From: Ooceraea biroi
Lineage: Eukaryota > Arthropoda > Insecta > Hymenoptera > Formicidae
Direction: 5' to 3'
Length of the DNA: 64,000 bases
Assembly (NCBI RefSeq): GCF_003672135.1
Contig: NC_039509.1
Coordinates: 11,046,663-11,110,662 of the forward strand
Made by a program: the position numbers and the translations under genes. Within the stretch, counting starts at the first letter, position 1; each line of letters begins with the position of its first letter. Below the pieces are notes generated by a model that saw nothing but the letters and a program-made list of their open reading frames with translations, made no database searches and was not told the DNA's origin. Shown piece after piece: positions 50,601 through 61,860 of this stretch.

Positions 50601-51889
50601 CCGGAAAATTCGTATCTTTTTAACAAAGTTCTAACACAAAATCTTTTATTAATTTTTAATACATAATATTTGATTAATATTTAATTAATTTTTAATGCAG
50701 TAAAGTCATGCTCCAACTCGGTACATGAAGGAATTTTGGCTTAATAAAAGAAGTGTTTCCTTTAATTTACATTTAGAAAAGAAAAATCTGTTGAACGTAA
50801 TAATATATTTTAATTAATTTTCCAGGGAGAAAAAGGTTCTCCGGGCGTGAAAGGAGAGCAAGGCAAAGAAGGACCTTTCGGCTTTCCAGGATTGGACGGA
50901 TTAATTGGAGTAGATGGACCGAAAGGTGATATTGGTGTGCCTGGTATGCCCGGTTCACCTGGACAGTCTGGTCCTGTAGGTGCGAAAGGCGAGCCTGGAA
51001 AGGACGGTGAGGAGGGACCAGAAGGCAAGCCGGGGATATCAGGTGAACCTGGACCTCCTGGCAAGGAAGGATTATCGGGTCCTCCCGGAAAACAGGTATT
51101 TTAACAAATATTTTATTTGCTATTAATTTACTTTTAAAAAAGATATGAAAAATTTGATCAAATATTATTGTCATGTTCAGGGTCCAGAAGGTCCAGCAGG
51201 CCAGCAAGGTAACACAGGTTTGCCAGGAGAGAAAGGAGATATAGGTCCGCTTGGAGCGCAAGGACTTCGAGGATTCACTGGAATTCCAGGGCTGCCTGGC
51301 CTGCCTGGCCTGCGAGGTGAAAGAGGTTCACCAGGAGTGGCTGGGGAACCAGGTCTCACGGGCAAACCGGGCGCTGATGGATTACCTGGAACGATCGGTC
51401 CAATCGGTCCGCAAGGTCCTAAAGGTGACAGGGGTCGCAGAGGTATCAAAGGACATCGGGGCGATCTAGGACACATCGGAATCAAGGGTGATCAAGGAGA
51501 AAGAGGCGAGAAAGGCGAGCGTGGGACACCTGGACCAGAAGGGCCCTATGGAAGTTCTGGAACCGCTGGTCCAATCGGATTGAAAGGAAATATGGGCATT
51601 ATGGGCTTACCTGGACAACAAGGATCGCCTGGACCTAAAGGCGAGGCCGGACACGATGGAATGAAGGGCGACATAGGCTCACAGGGCCCACCGGGACCAC
51701 CTGGTCCAACAATTTACTTACGACAATATAGTTCTGGTGGAAAATTGCACTCTGTTCCAGATTCATCAAGCAGAAAGAAACGCGATGTCTTAGAAAATAT
51801 GTGAGAATCTTCTATAATTCATATAATCTATAATCTATATATATATATATATATATATATAGATTTTATTGTAGAATTATAGAAGATGG

Positions 51890-51935
<46 letters not shown>

Positions 51936-53211
51936 CCATCTTCTATAATTCTACAATAAAATTTGTTAATTAATTAAATTTATTTAATTATTTGCTAATT
52001 AATGCTAATTTTTATTCTAGCTTCTTTTAAAATGCACAGGTTTCATATCTAGCCAATTTAGATTTTGGAATTAGATTTGGAGTAGAGAGATTCGTTTTAA
52101 TGGTATACCATCGATTATTCTTGCCTACAGATACGTAGACGACGAGTTAGATGCGAGTTTCTTACACATGTACAACTCCATTTCCGACATGCGGCAAAAA
52201 TTGGACGTAATACGTAAACCGACTGGTACCAAGGAGAATCCGGTAAGGACATGCAGGGATTTGTTCTATGGACAGCCTCAATCTAAAGATGGTGAGATCA
52301 ATTTCTTTAATTTCGCGCAAAATTTTAATCGTATTATTTTATCCATATTTGATATTTTTTATATCAAGCTTATGCAGAATCTGAAACATCTGTTGAGCAT
52401 TCGTCGAGAATTAAAAAGTTGTCCTTCCGCAAACAGGTTGGTACTGGATCGATCCAAACCTGGGCATGCCTGACGATGCCATTTACGTATATTGCAACAT
52501 CTCCAACATGGGTGAGACATGCATCTTTCCTGATATTCACAGCAGTCACATGCCGAATGTTCCATGGAAGAAGGACAAAAATAAAAGCGATTGGTTCTCG
52601 CATTTACGAGGAGGCTTCAGAGTAAGATTATAACAAATCTTGTTAATAAATATTAACCGGTTCTTTAAATAGTGATACAGTAATTCTGTTCTCAAATAAA
52701 TTAAAACGCTCTTTAGAATTTGTTTTATTTAGCTTTGATATAGATTTAGATTTAATTGCGATTTATATTTTGCTATGATTATGATTATTGATATTTTATT
52801 GCTATGAGCGTTATTTTATTATTTATTTATAATTTTGTTTTTCAGGTTACTTATAAAACGGTCGGAGTAGTACAAATGAACTTCTTACGTTTACTTAGTG
52901 ACGAAGGCTTTCAGAATTTCACATATACGTGTACGAATAGCGTTGCCTGGCACAAAAGCGATGATTCCGCTTACGATCATGATCTTTCGCTGCGATTTCT
53001 TGGCGATAACGGCAATGAATTCTCGTACAATGGTACGAGACCACATGTCCTCGTAGACGGCTGCAGGAACCGAAAGGGCAAGACCAAGACTGTGTTCTTA
53101 GTTCGCACCAAGAAACTGCAACAGCTGCCACTAATCGATTTTTACCCAATCGACTACGGATCACCGGAACAAGGTTTCGGCTTCACGGTTGGTCCGGTTT
53201 GCTTTAAATAA
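44650..53211 (+). CDS. Fibrillar collagen alpha chain (type V/XI-like)
   Basis: 18 coding exons: 44650-44785, 45492-45695, 45914-46233, 46400-46657, 46733-47195, 47400-47641, 47828-48025, 48191-48658, 48742-48786, 48925-49383, 49529-49690, 49789-49950, 50027-50404, 50826-51095, 51181-51800, 52131-52291, 52437-52621 and 52846-53211. They give 1698 aa. Extracellular-matrix fibril-forming collagen. Order: signal sequence, TSPN/LamG domain (VDVIRATG ... GIPRDFSILTVVKPKAG ... DGEWHRLGVSVKGD ... AAYEICTMFAPDC), acidic linker, minor helix of 13 Gly-X-Y triplets (about residues 346-384), 37-residue break, major helix of 337 triplets (422-1432) that I read as unbroken, a furin-like site SRKKRD, and a COLFI C-propeptide (RTCRDLFYG ... 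WYWIDPNLG ... VYCN ... GETC ... FGFTVGPVCFK). The TSPN domain and helix length match vertebrate V/XI chains. Intron 12 uses a GC donor. The start ATG and exon 1 are less certain than the rest. Confidence 0.93.
45803..45868 (+). mobile_element. 32-bp tRNA-head-like insertion with 17-bp direct repeats
   Basis: Within collagen intron 2, identical 17-mers (gattataataatcaaag) at 45803-45819 and 45852-45868 flank a 32-base insert. The insert (45820-45851) begins agcctcagcgtagcgcagcg and ends aggtaggcgtcg. It resembles the 5' part of a tRNA, including a box A-like tagcgcagcgagg, as in the heads of tRNA-derived SINEs. The flanks look like a target-site duplication. No body or poly-A tail is present. 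Confidence 0.45.
50592..50621. repeat. Relic mariner-like terminal repeat in collagen intron 13
   Basis: ttaggttgaccggaaaattc followed by gtatcttttt, preceded by TA. It aligns with the mariner terminal repeat at 42635 (ggtcgtccggaaagttcgtg) at most positions. It lies in the intron 50405-50825. No matching second end or transposase remains nearby, so it is probably the edge of an old, deleted element. Confidence 0.4.
51864..51961. repeat. Perfect 29-bp hairpin with (AT)n loop in collagen intron 15
   Basis: 51864-51892 and 51933-51961 are exact reverse complements over 29 bases (for example gtagaattatagaagatggc in the left arm). The 40-base loop is almost pure AT. Further AT tracts adjoin at 51838-51860. 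Transcribed as part of the intron, it would fold into a strong stem. It may be a degenerate MITE or an extruded palindrome. Confidence 0.7.
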
Positions 53212-53595
53212 ATCAAGTCGCAAACTGTATAAATATCAGATTAATTGAGATTATGATGGACAATAACTATTTTTACCATTTAATACTTTTTAGATGTATT
53301 TTTTGATACGTTGATATATTTTAATATTTTCATATTTTTCGATGTGTTTATATTTGTAATATTTCTTAATATTTTTTTCATATCTTTCGCATATTTTTGA
53401 GTTAATCATTTTATCGATCAATGTAATGCATTATTAAAAATCTATTGAAAAATATCAAATATTTTATCGTTTATAATATTCTATTTAAAAATTTTATATA
53501 TTTTATTGATACATCTATTTAAAAATTTTACATATTTTATTGATAATAAAATATTACATCTACTTTTATATTATACAAGAAATGGAACGCATGAA
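53212..53595. other. Collagen 3' UTR
   Basis: 384 bp of very AT-rich sequence between the collagen stop codon and the tRNA gene. AATAAA-like signals occur (for example near 53546 in tgataataaaatatt). Nothing else seen. Confidence 0.5.
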
Positions 53596-53668
53596 GGTTC
53601 CGTGGTGTAGCGGTTATCACGTCTGCTTTACACGCAGAAGGTCGCCAGTTCGATCCCGGCCGGAACCA
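53596..53668 (+). tRNA. tRNA-Val (anticodon TAC)
   Basis: A 73-nt cloverleaf. The acceptor stem ggttccg pairs with cggaacc, and the discriminator base is A at 53668. The D arm contains the box A sequence tggtgtagcgg. The anticodon stem tctgc/gcaga encloses the loop tttacac with anticodon TAC. The T arm gccagttcgatcccggc holds box B. There is no intron. A T-rich run starting about 53672 fits a Pol III terminator. This gene sits 385 bp downstream of the collagen stop, on the same strand. Confidence 0.95.
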
Positions 53669-56600
53669 CTTTATTTTTTTTAATTTTTTTACAATCGTCA
53701 AGGCAAATATGCAAACATTTGATAGACATACAAATATTTAATTTAGGAACTAAATATTTATTAATATACTTATATTACTGTATAAATACATTTTTACTTT
53801 ATTTCTAAAACTTGATTAACAGAGAATTAATAAAGCTAAAAAAGCTAAAGAGACTTAAAACATTTTTAAATTTGTCTGACCAATTAGTCCGTTTAGTCTG
53901 TGCAGGAATTAAATAAAATTGAACTTGTCGATGAGAAAACTGCTTGGCACTCCAGCGAGTGCTGCTAGTCGACGTCGCACTTATCGACTCTCAGTGAAGG
54001 GGCGAAAGTATGAAAAGATTCGAGTGAGAGATAGGGCGGATCGAAGGAATCCGCGAGAATGGCGAGATATGCGTGGGCGAACCGTGAGAAACCGCAGGTG
54101 ACACCTTGTCATAGTGGTCGGCGGTTCACACTTCGGGCTCGTTCGTTCTTTTCTGGTGACAAGACGACCAAAAGTAACGGTGCAGGGCCGCTTTTAGCGT
54201 GGAATCGAGCGAGGAGAGCGTTGAAGCCTGTCGTATAAAATCTTGCAAAGTCAAGGAAGCGCGAATTAAAAATTACATCGTAATGAATAATGCAATCAGT
54301 TATAAAATATAAAAATAATATATGTTATAAAAAAATATAAAATAATTATTACAATTTTTAATTTTTCGTAGTAGATGTAGTAAAGAGTTAAAAAATGTGA
54401 TTACTCACATAATGCAATTTTCAAAAGTACATCACATATCAAGCAAAAATAGTTAAACAACATATGCATATCTAAGAGATCACAGGATATACCTTTTATT
54501 TTATTTTATTCTTTAAACACTCTAACATTCTCGTAACAAATACAACACAGCTTGGACGATCACGGTGGTGAAATGATAGCGGTAGTCTTGGAGGAGACGG
54601 CGTCCCTGGCATCGAGCTTTTTCCCGCGGAGAACGGGAGGAGGGTGAGAGGGATAAAAGGTTTCCTTGTTTAACAAAATATCGTCTCCGAGCCATTAGCC
54701 CGACCGTTACCACTTCAGCGCGATTTTCTGCTCCCGTCGCCGCGTCGAGGAGGCACTCGAGGATCTGCGAATCTTGCGAGCTATCAAACGCAGATTCTCG
54801 CTTCCGTCTCTCTCTCTTTACTCTTCAGAAATATTCCGATGCGTTAAAATGAACGGACAAACTTGGAAGTTTGGCGTGCTCGGTACTGTCATTGTTAATC
54901 AGATCTTGCAGCTTTGCCAAATGTATTTTTCATGTGCTTGTTCTTTTCTTTAATTTGTGAATTTTATTTTTTAAGAGACAGTGAGGATTGATTTTCACAG
55001 AATGTGACGCGCTCTTGTCGTCAAACAAGCGATTTCTATACGTGATTTAATCCAGCTTTTATAGACTATTATATAAAATATACGCAAGTAGTTTTTTTAA
55101 AATATACTTTTTCGTCGTATTCTATAAATAATAAAAATTGTTATTTTGCAATCTTTTATAGCTCAAATCTCCTTTTTCAATTCCCCGAGTATTTCCTTCT
55201 TGAAGAGCTCACAAGATTTAAACGCGATGAATAAAATGTTTCTAATGCATAAACGTGGCCTGATCGCGTACGCTCGAGATGGCGATCATTGATTTCCGAG
55301 GAAATAATAAATAAAATATTCAAGAAATACTGTATGTGCCCATTACGCTTGTCTTGCGTAACCGTAACGTCGCAGCGCCGTGAGAAAATGCCAGCTGTCA
55401 CCGTCACTCCCAGCTTAGGTAACAGAAACGTAGCTCAACCAGGTCTGTCAGATCTTCATTCAAGGATCACTCTTCGCCAAAGTCGATCTACGCTTCTGAG
55501 ACTACGCTCTGAACGAAACTGATAATTGTGCAGCGTAATCAAAACAGTTAACGTCACACACATATATTCACACTTATATTAACCGGTATATTATTAAACT
55601 AAAATTACAGATTATTTTTAGTTAACAACATCAATATTCGTGTGTATGAAATATAAGTATTTTATTTCCCTATTATATTTCTATCTTTCACTTCCTTTTC
55701 CATCGATCCATGTTATTGAATTCGAAAAGGGTTTGACGTCAAGGTAGTACATGTTCTTCCTATTCCTCTCCTTCCCCTCCTTTCCGCCTTCCTTTTTCCT
55801 CTCTTTTTCTCTCATACTTCTCATGCAGTTCGCTCGATAACGTCGTTCAACCCCGGTAGTTCTTCACGATTAGCCGGAGGGAGGCAGCAAGAGCCGCGCG
55901 AGTTGACTTTCGCGCTTCGGCTTTCGCCGAGGGCGAGCAGGCGAGGGCGAAGGAGGGGGCAAGATACCCCTTGGCTTGGTCGAGGGGTTGCACTCGTACG
56001 ACCCCTGCGAGGATCGAGAGATCCAGCCCCGCCTGTCGGCCAATCGTCGTCGCTGGTCGACGTCTCGCGCACGTGTTCTCGCGTCGACGGACAGCGCGTC
56101 CGCCCAGCCGCAAGCCTAAGAACGATAATGATCCTCGCGGCCGACATCCTCACCCACCCCTTTTGCACCACGCTGTTCCCGCTCGCGAACGCGGCCCGAT
56201 CGGCAAACGGGTAAAAATTACGAGTTATAGATCGCATATGTCCCGGGCGCGTACGCAAGTCTCGGCGTCCTGCTTAGCGCGATAAAAAGCGATCGTCCGG
56301 ATGCGCGATTGAAGGATCTTCGGGAGATCCTGGGGTATCGGTAACAATCTCAGTGGAGTTCTGAAGGAACTGACGCGCGGCTGCATCCCCGCGCGAGCTT
56401 GCGTCTTGTGAATCGAGAATTTTTATCTTGAGACTTTCTGCTGTTATCGTGACGCGCGAATCCGTGCAAACTCATCTCCTTATTTAGGTGATAAAAGAAT
56501 CATGTATCACGACGATTGATTCGATTAGATTCTCTGGTTAGTAAGGATTGGTTGATAATTCTGAACTCTGCGAATAGATTAAATCGTGATTAGAGTTTCG

Positions 56601-57135
56601 AATTTTGTAAGAGCAGATAAAAGTTATTACATTTTTCTAAAGGCTTTTTTTATAGTATGAAATAATTCTACATTGGAGGCTTAAGGATATCCATGCATCA
56701 TCTTGAAGATCACTGAACTTGACTAAAGATCAACGCATCTGTCTGGAGGAAGAGGAAAAGAAAATTTCTTGCAGAGTTTAAAATTTAATGCAAGTAAGTA
56801 CAATGTTGTCTTGATAGTTATATTTAATAATAATAATAATGTGAAAGGATCTGTTATGATACTTTCTCTACTGATAACACAGGAATAAGAATTGCAAAGC
56901 CACTAATAATTGCTTTCAGAACAGATTAACATAAATATATATTAAAAAATGTATTAGAACATATCATATAATTATAATTTTTAGAAAATTATTATTTTTG
57001 ATGTGCCTTCCGCTGCGTCCTCCAAAATAATAATTTTTATCGTTTGTTCTCCATCTTTATTGCACATGGTATAAATATATATATTGCATATAATATAAAT
57101 GTCCTATATCGTCAGTAATTCTATGCAATTATATG
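53669..57135. other. Gene-poor region with a GC-rich island
   Basis: About 3.5 kb. Mostly AT-rich, with GC- and CpG-rich patches at 53930-54230, 54530-54800 and 55850-56300. The last patch has overlapping open frames on both strands, which is typical of CpG-rich DNA and not of real genes. A short frame from an ATG at 56128 ends at a donor-like gtaaaaat at 56213 and could be a first exon, but no partner exon was found. No RNA gene or known repeat was recognised. Confidence 0.4.
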
Positions 57136-57579
57136 TATACAGGGTGTCCGGTAACTCACGACTCAACGCTCGTGAGTGGATAAAGCGGACTGAACTGAGT
57201 GGAAAAGTCCTATACCATTTTGCACTTTTCACAATAGTTAACAAGTTATTAATTATTAAAAATCGTGCTATTAGTCCGGCCTACCGCCGAATGCAAGCGC
57301 GCGGCGAGATGCGACCGCCTAGCGATCGCAGTGGCAATGGCTAGGCATGCCATTTGTAATAAACAACTTCTCGCGCCTAGCAACTTTGATCGCTAGGCGG
57401 TCGCATCTCGCCGCGCACTTGCATTCGGCGGTAGGCCGGACTAATATAGCGATTTTTAATAATTAATAACTCGTTAACTATTGTGAAAATTGCAAAATGG
57501 TATAGGACTTTTCCACTCAGTTCAGTCCTCTTTATCCACTCACGAGCGTTGAGTCGTGAGTTACCGGACACCCTGTATA
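57136..57579. mobile_element. Foldback element with 192-bp inverted repeats
   Basis: The left arm (57136-57327) and right arm (57388-57579) are near-perfect inverted copies, with a handful of mismatches over 192 bp, around a 60-bp loop. The ends read tatacagggtgtccggtaac and its complement. The palindrome has no transposase. It looks like a non-autonomous DNA transposon (foldback MITE) and would make a long hairpin RNA if transcribed. Open frames along the arms are mirror images of each other and not genes. The target-site duplication is probably TA. Confidence 0.85.
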
Positions 57580-58824
57580 TCGTTCGTAATTTTGAGAATT
57601 TGCTATCTATCGTGGCCCGCGCAAGCATCGCCTACTTGGCCGCCATCGGCGTGCTTCCTCGGGCGGAATCAGCGCGCGCTCTCGCCGGTGCGGTGGAGCG
57701 ATTAATAGGCGACACGTGTCGCAGTCACGTCGCTTATGGTGGCGGTATACTCGTGTGTACACGCACCTGTAAACCCGGTTTTCCGGCGTTGCAATTGTGT
57801 TGCAATGCCCGTCATTACCGTCAAACTCGGCGCATATGTCAGGAAAGGCGAACGTTAAAGCACGAACGAAAGCGAGGGTGACGGAGGGCCGACAAAGAGG
57901 AATTATTTCGTTCCGTCTTTGATATCTGGATGCGCGGATGCTATTAATGTGCCGTTACGTAAACTTACGCTATTTCGCACGCGATATTACTTCACACCTT
58001 TTTCCTGTCCATCCGTGCGACACATGCTGTCGCAAATTGAAGCCTTTCGTCCTTTATTTAACACGTATCTGGTCGCTGCCATGTGCGCTGCAATGAACGT
58101 TATTAATATATAAGTATAAATATGTATATGCACACACACGAAATTATTTCACTGTATATATTATTTTAATGTATATATTTATAAAATATATACATTCAAA
58201 TATTATACATTATATATTTTATATTTATAGTTATACGTTATACATTTATATAATTTCACATATGATTATCTCCCATTGCGCGCGTTACGTGTCATCGCAG
58301 ATGCAATGGATGCAACGTTGCTTATGACTCTTGATTTTGCGACAAGAAGACAGAACACATCGAGGTCTAATTTATTCCATTCTTCACCAAATTATCGGTA
58401 TTTATCAGAATCGCAGAGGAAGGATTTACACGGAGATTGTATCACAATCTTCCTAAAGATTCACCGTCTGTTTGACAGCCACGTATGCACGTACACACGG
58501 CGTGGGTGCCGTGCCACAATGTAGTCAAGCATGTCACGCAATCACTGCCAAGCCGTGCGAAGTGTACACGTGCGCGTCGCCGGAACCAATTGCACCGCGG
58601 CTAATCGTAAATTAGGATCGGGTAAAAAAGCGCAGCTCGCAGTCATTAACTTCAGTAATCGCCGGAACCCCCGTCGGTTCCGCCGATTCGATTATTTATT
58701 CACCGGGTATAATCTGAGATTGTATGAAGCATCGCGCTCGTTAACGCTTGTTGATTGCTGTAAACAATCGCGAAAGAATCATGCGGTTTGCTTGCTATAC
58801 ATTTTATCCGTTGGCGTGGCAATA

Positions 58825-58855
58825 TTGAGTTGATCGGAAAATCCATATCAATTTT
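58825..58855. repeat. Second relic mariner-like terminal repeat
   Basis: ttgagttgatcggaaaatcc followed by atatcaatttt. It aligns with the relic at 50592 and more weakly with the intact mariner end at 42635. Downstream, both relics share a further block resembling attaatttttaatac (50657 and 58888 areas). No transposase remains were recognised. Confidence 0.35.
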
Positions 58856-61299
58856 TTTTAGTAAAATTCAAATGTAAAACTTTGTATTAATTTTTAATAC
58901 GAAGTTAATATAAAGTTCATTTTGATTGAACGCGTCTTATTGCGCGATTGACTTTATGTTTGCGAAATATTGATGCTAATTATTTTAATTAACCACCCGG
59001 ATTACAAAAGGTCTAGCCCTCTCTTAAGATCTATTATGCAACATATGTCGTTCTTCTTTAGGCTTGATTATTACTCACGAGTCGTTAATTGTACCACGAG
59101 CCCTTAGGCACAACAAAGTCACGTAATAGTCAGGTGACTCGACGTAACGACCGTACTTACGTAGAAGCGAATCATCAAAAATTAATCGCCATAGTTTACG
59201 TGGACGACACGAAAAGGGACCGTGGGAGGGGACTTAAATAGCGAGCTCCTTTATAAATAGCAAGCGTTTATTTGCGAAAAGATTGGCATTACATCTTGAC
59301 CAATAAATAACAAATTACACAACTGTTCAGATTATCTAAAATGCTAACTGGTAAATTATAAGATTAAGATAAATATTCGGTTTTGTTGTAACATTATAAA
59401 ATTGAATTAATGAACTTTGTTATAGCGATCTTAAGGGCTTAGAGAAGGGCAGGGTCCAGGTGAGAGACGTATTCAGCAACGTCACGACAGAATGTAGAAT
59501 TCCTGGCACCACGTGTTTTTTTTCTCAATGAACCCTCCGTGTGCTGATTATATTTGAATAACATCCGCGTTGCGCGGAGCTAATCAAATTAAAAAGTTAA
59601 TCGAAGGGGAGACACAGCAGTGTTTACTTCTGGTTTCTCGGTCCACATGATGGCGGGAATTTTCAGCATTCTGGTAAATGAAGAAGTTCAAGAGACCAAA
59701 TTTGCATTAACTCCGAGAATTCGTGTTCTCGGTTCACCATTCTTAGTCAGCAAGCGTCTCTGTGCATACTTTCCAATAGTTAATTTTTTACATCATAAAT
59801 ATTTAACAAGTAAGTTTGTTACATTGTTAAAATGCTTAAATAAAAGTTACACTTTCTAAAATTGTTTGTATCTCAGAGTTAGTATTATCGAATATTATTA
59901 AATCGCAGTGCAATTTTACTTCGCAGCTGCACCCTAAAATATTATGCAAGGCTATTTTCAATACATATTACGCGGTTGCCGATCGATCAGCATTTTTTAT
60001 GCGAAAGAACGCACGTGACGTGACGCGGAAAAAATTTGCATGCTGTCGACGCCTTGCAGCGCGCTGTGTCCTCGAAAACTATCGAAAAGTCATCGGATTG
60101 ACATTAGACAGGTGCTTGTCTTGCTTCGAACCGCGCCGCGCTTGTCGAACTTTCCATGATCGATGGGCTTGCGCTAAACTGTCTCCCTGAGTGCAACATC
60201 CGCCGACACTTTGAAGACAAATATTCTTCATCATAATTTTTCAGCTTTAGCTGTCTCTATAGTCATATTTAAAATTTTTAAGATATTATCAAATTAAAAT
60301 TGAACCAAAACTGAAATTTTATTTATATATTTATTCAATAGAATTTAGTAAGATATTTTATATTTAATTATTGAGAACTTAATAAAAAATGAATTGCAGT
60401 ACGATAGAAAATTTTAGAAAATTATGTGAAGTTTCCTTTTTTAAATCAGTGCAATCAAGATGTTATCCAAAAGCTCTTCGTATTTTTCGCTTTTTAAAAT
60501 TTTTCTTTGCAATTTTGCAACGTTCATTCTTTTTTCACTCCCTTCCCATTCTCGTTCGGAATTGGTATAGTTTGCGTTTTCAGAAAGGGCGGAAAATCTG
60601 ACTGTTCGATTCACCCCCGTCGCGATATGCGACATATGTTACGTGCGTGTGCGGGCGACGCGACACGGGCTCGTGCAAACAGGGTTAAATAATACGCCCC
60701 GTGTAATTGCACACTGGCACACCATACGTGGATACAATATGTTGAAGTGACAGTCACGGGGGTGGAGAAGAGTTCAACAAAAAAGACAGAGAGTCAACTC
60801 ACTTTGTTGTTCTATAATCGTTCTTTTCTTTCGGCATGTTAATCGTCTGGTTGTTTGTTAATTATCTAACTCAGATTAGCAATCGTTTTCGTATCAACTT
60901 TCCTAGCACTGGAGCAACAATTCGCTCCTAAAGTTTGACTCTTTGCGATTACATGTGTTTTATTAATTACAGCTAATCGTTTTTGTCATTTTTTTGCTCC
61001 TATTACCATTAGATTACTCACGATTGATGGATATGCAGGAATAATTTTTCGTAGGAAATAGGTTCATCATGATAAAGAAGTCAAGTCAGACTAGAAATAA
61101 AATCAATTTTCGCCAACTGTTACGTTACTTCCGTCTCATGAGGCTTTCTTTATACGAAGCCCCGCTCAAGATACTTTCAATATTCCATCATAATAAAATT
61201 TTCCGTCCTGAACGGGAGAGCCAGATTGATCATCGTCAGTTGTCGCGGCAAGAAGCGGTCATCGGGGTGATAAAAATGTTATGACAGCCCAAGACGCTC

Positions 61300-61860
61300 G
61301 CGTGAGAGGGATAAGGGTTGCGCTCGGCAGAGGGTGGACTATCAAGAAGTCAGCTCCTCAGCCAGGGAGAAATAGCGAGCTGGTGGTACGTGTATCGTCC
61401 CGGCGGTCCCTCCGGTGGTGAGGGTGCGGCAAAATAGTGGCATCATCCGTCAGACTTCTCTAGCTAACGGCGGCGATGGTCGGTGGCGGAAACGACGGTG
61501 GTGGTTTACCGCCGCTTGGGCGATGCTCTCCACGACGGGGGTGCTGCATTATTGAGCCTGGGAAACGGGCAGGTGGCTCGGGCGCCCATCGGGTCCGTGA
61601 CGAGCGGCGGTAGCGGACGGGGGTGGGCGAGCGAGAGGCGGTAGCCCTGAGGGCCCGCGAGGGGACGTAAAGTCACGGGAAAGAGGGTTCGTGATACCGC
61701 CACCGCCACCGCCGCCGTTTCGCTGCTACCGCCGAGGGATCGCTCGTAGGACACGCGACCTCCTGGCTCCTCGACTTTGTGACCGCGCGCGAGGACAACT
61801 CGCTCTCTTCGATTTTGTCCCGGCCATTATTACGGCGCTAGCGATTCGCGGACGCAGCCA
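61300..61860. promoter_or_regulatory. GC/CpG-rich island with GCC-type repeats
   Basis: About 560 bp of strongly GC-rich, CpG-dense sequence in AT-rich surroundings. It includes an accgccaccgccaccgcc tract near 61700 and ends near cagccattgtgtgtag. The open frame on the minus strand here is compositional. It is a plausible promoter or 5' UTR exon for the plus-strand nuclear receptor whose first coding exon begins 1.6 kb downstream, but no splice link is visible. Confidence 0.35.

Noticed and set aside
48186..51485. Proline-rich and leucine-rich open frames on the minus strand across the collagen exons
   Set aside because: They are antisense shadows of Gly-X-Y codons. The plus frame has perfect Gly periodicity and proper splice sites.
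55821..56285. Overlapping open frames of 88-145 codons on both strands
   Set aside because: They arise from GC-rich, stop-poor sequence. No domain, no initiation context and mutually overlapping.
57099..57628. Two open frames (+ and -) with nearly the same protein sequence around 57099-57344 and 57377-57628
   Set aside because: They are mirror translations of the two arms of the foldback element, not a duplicated gene.
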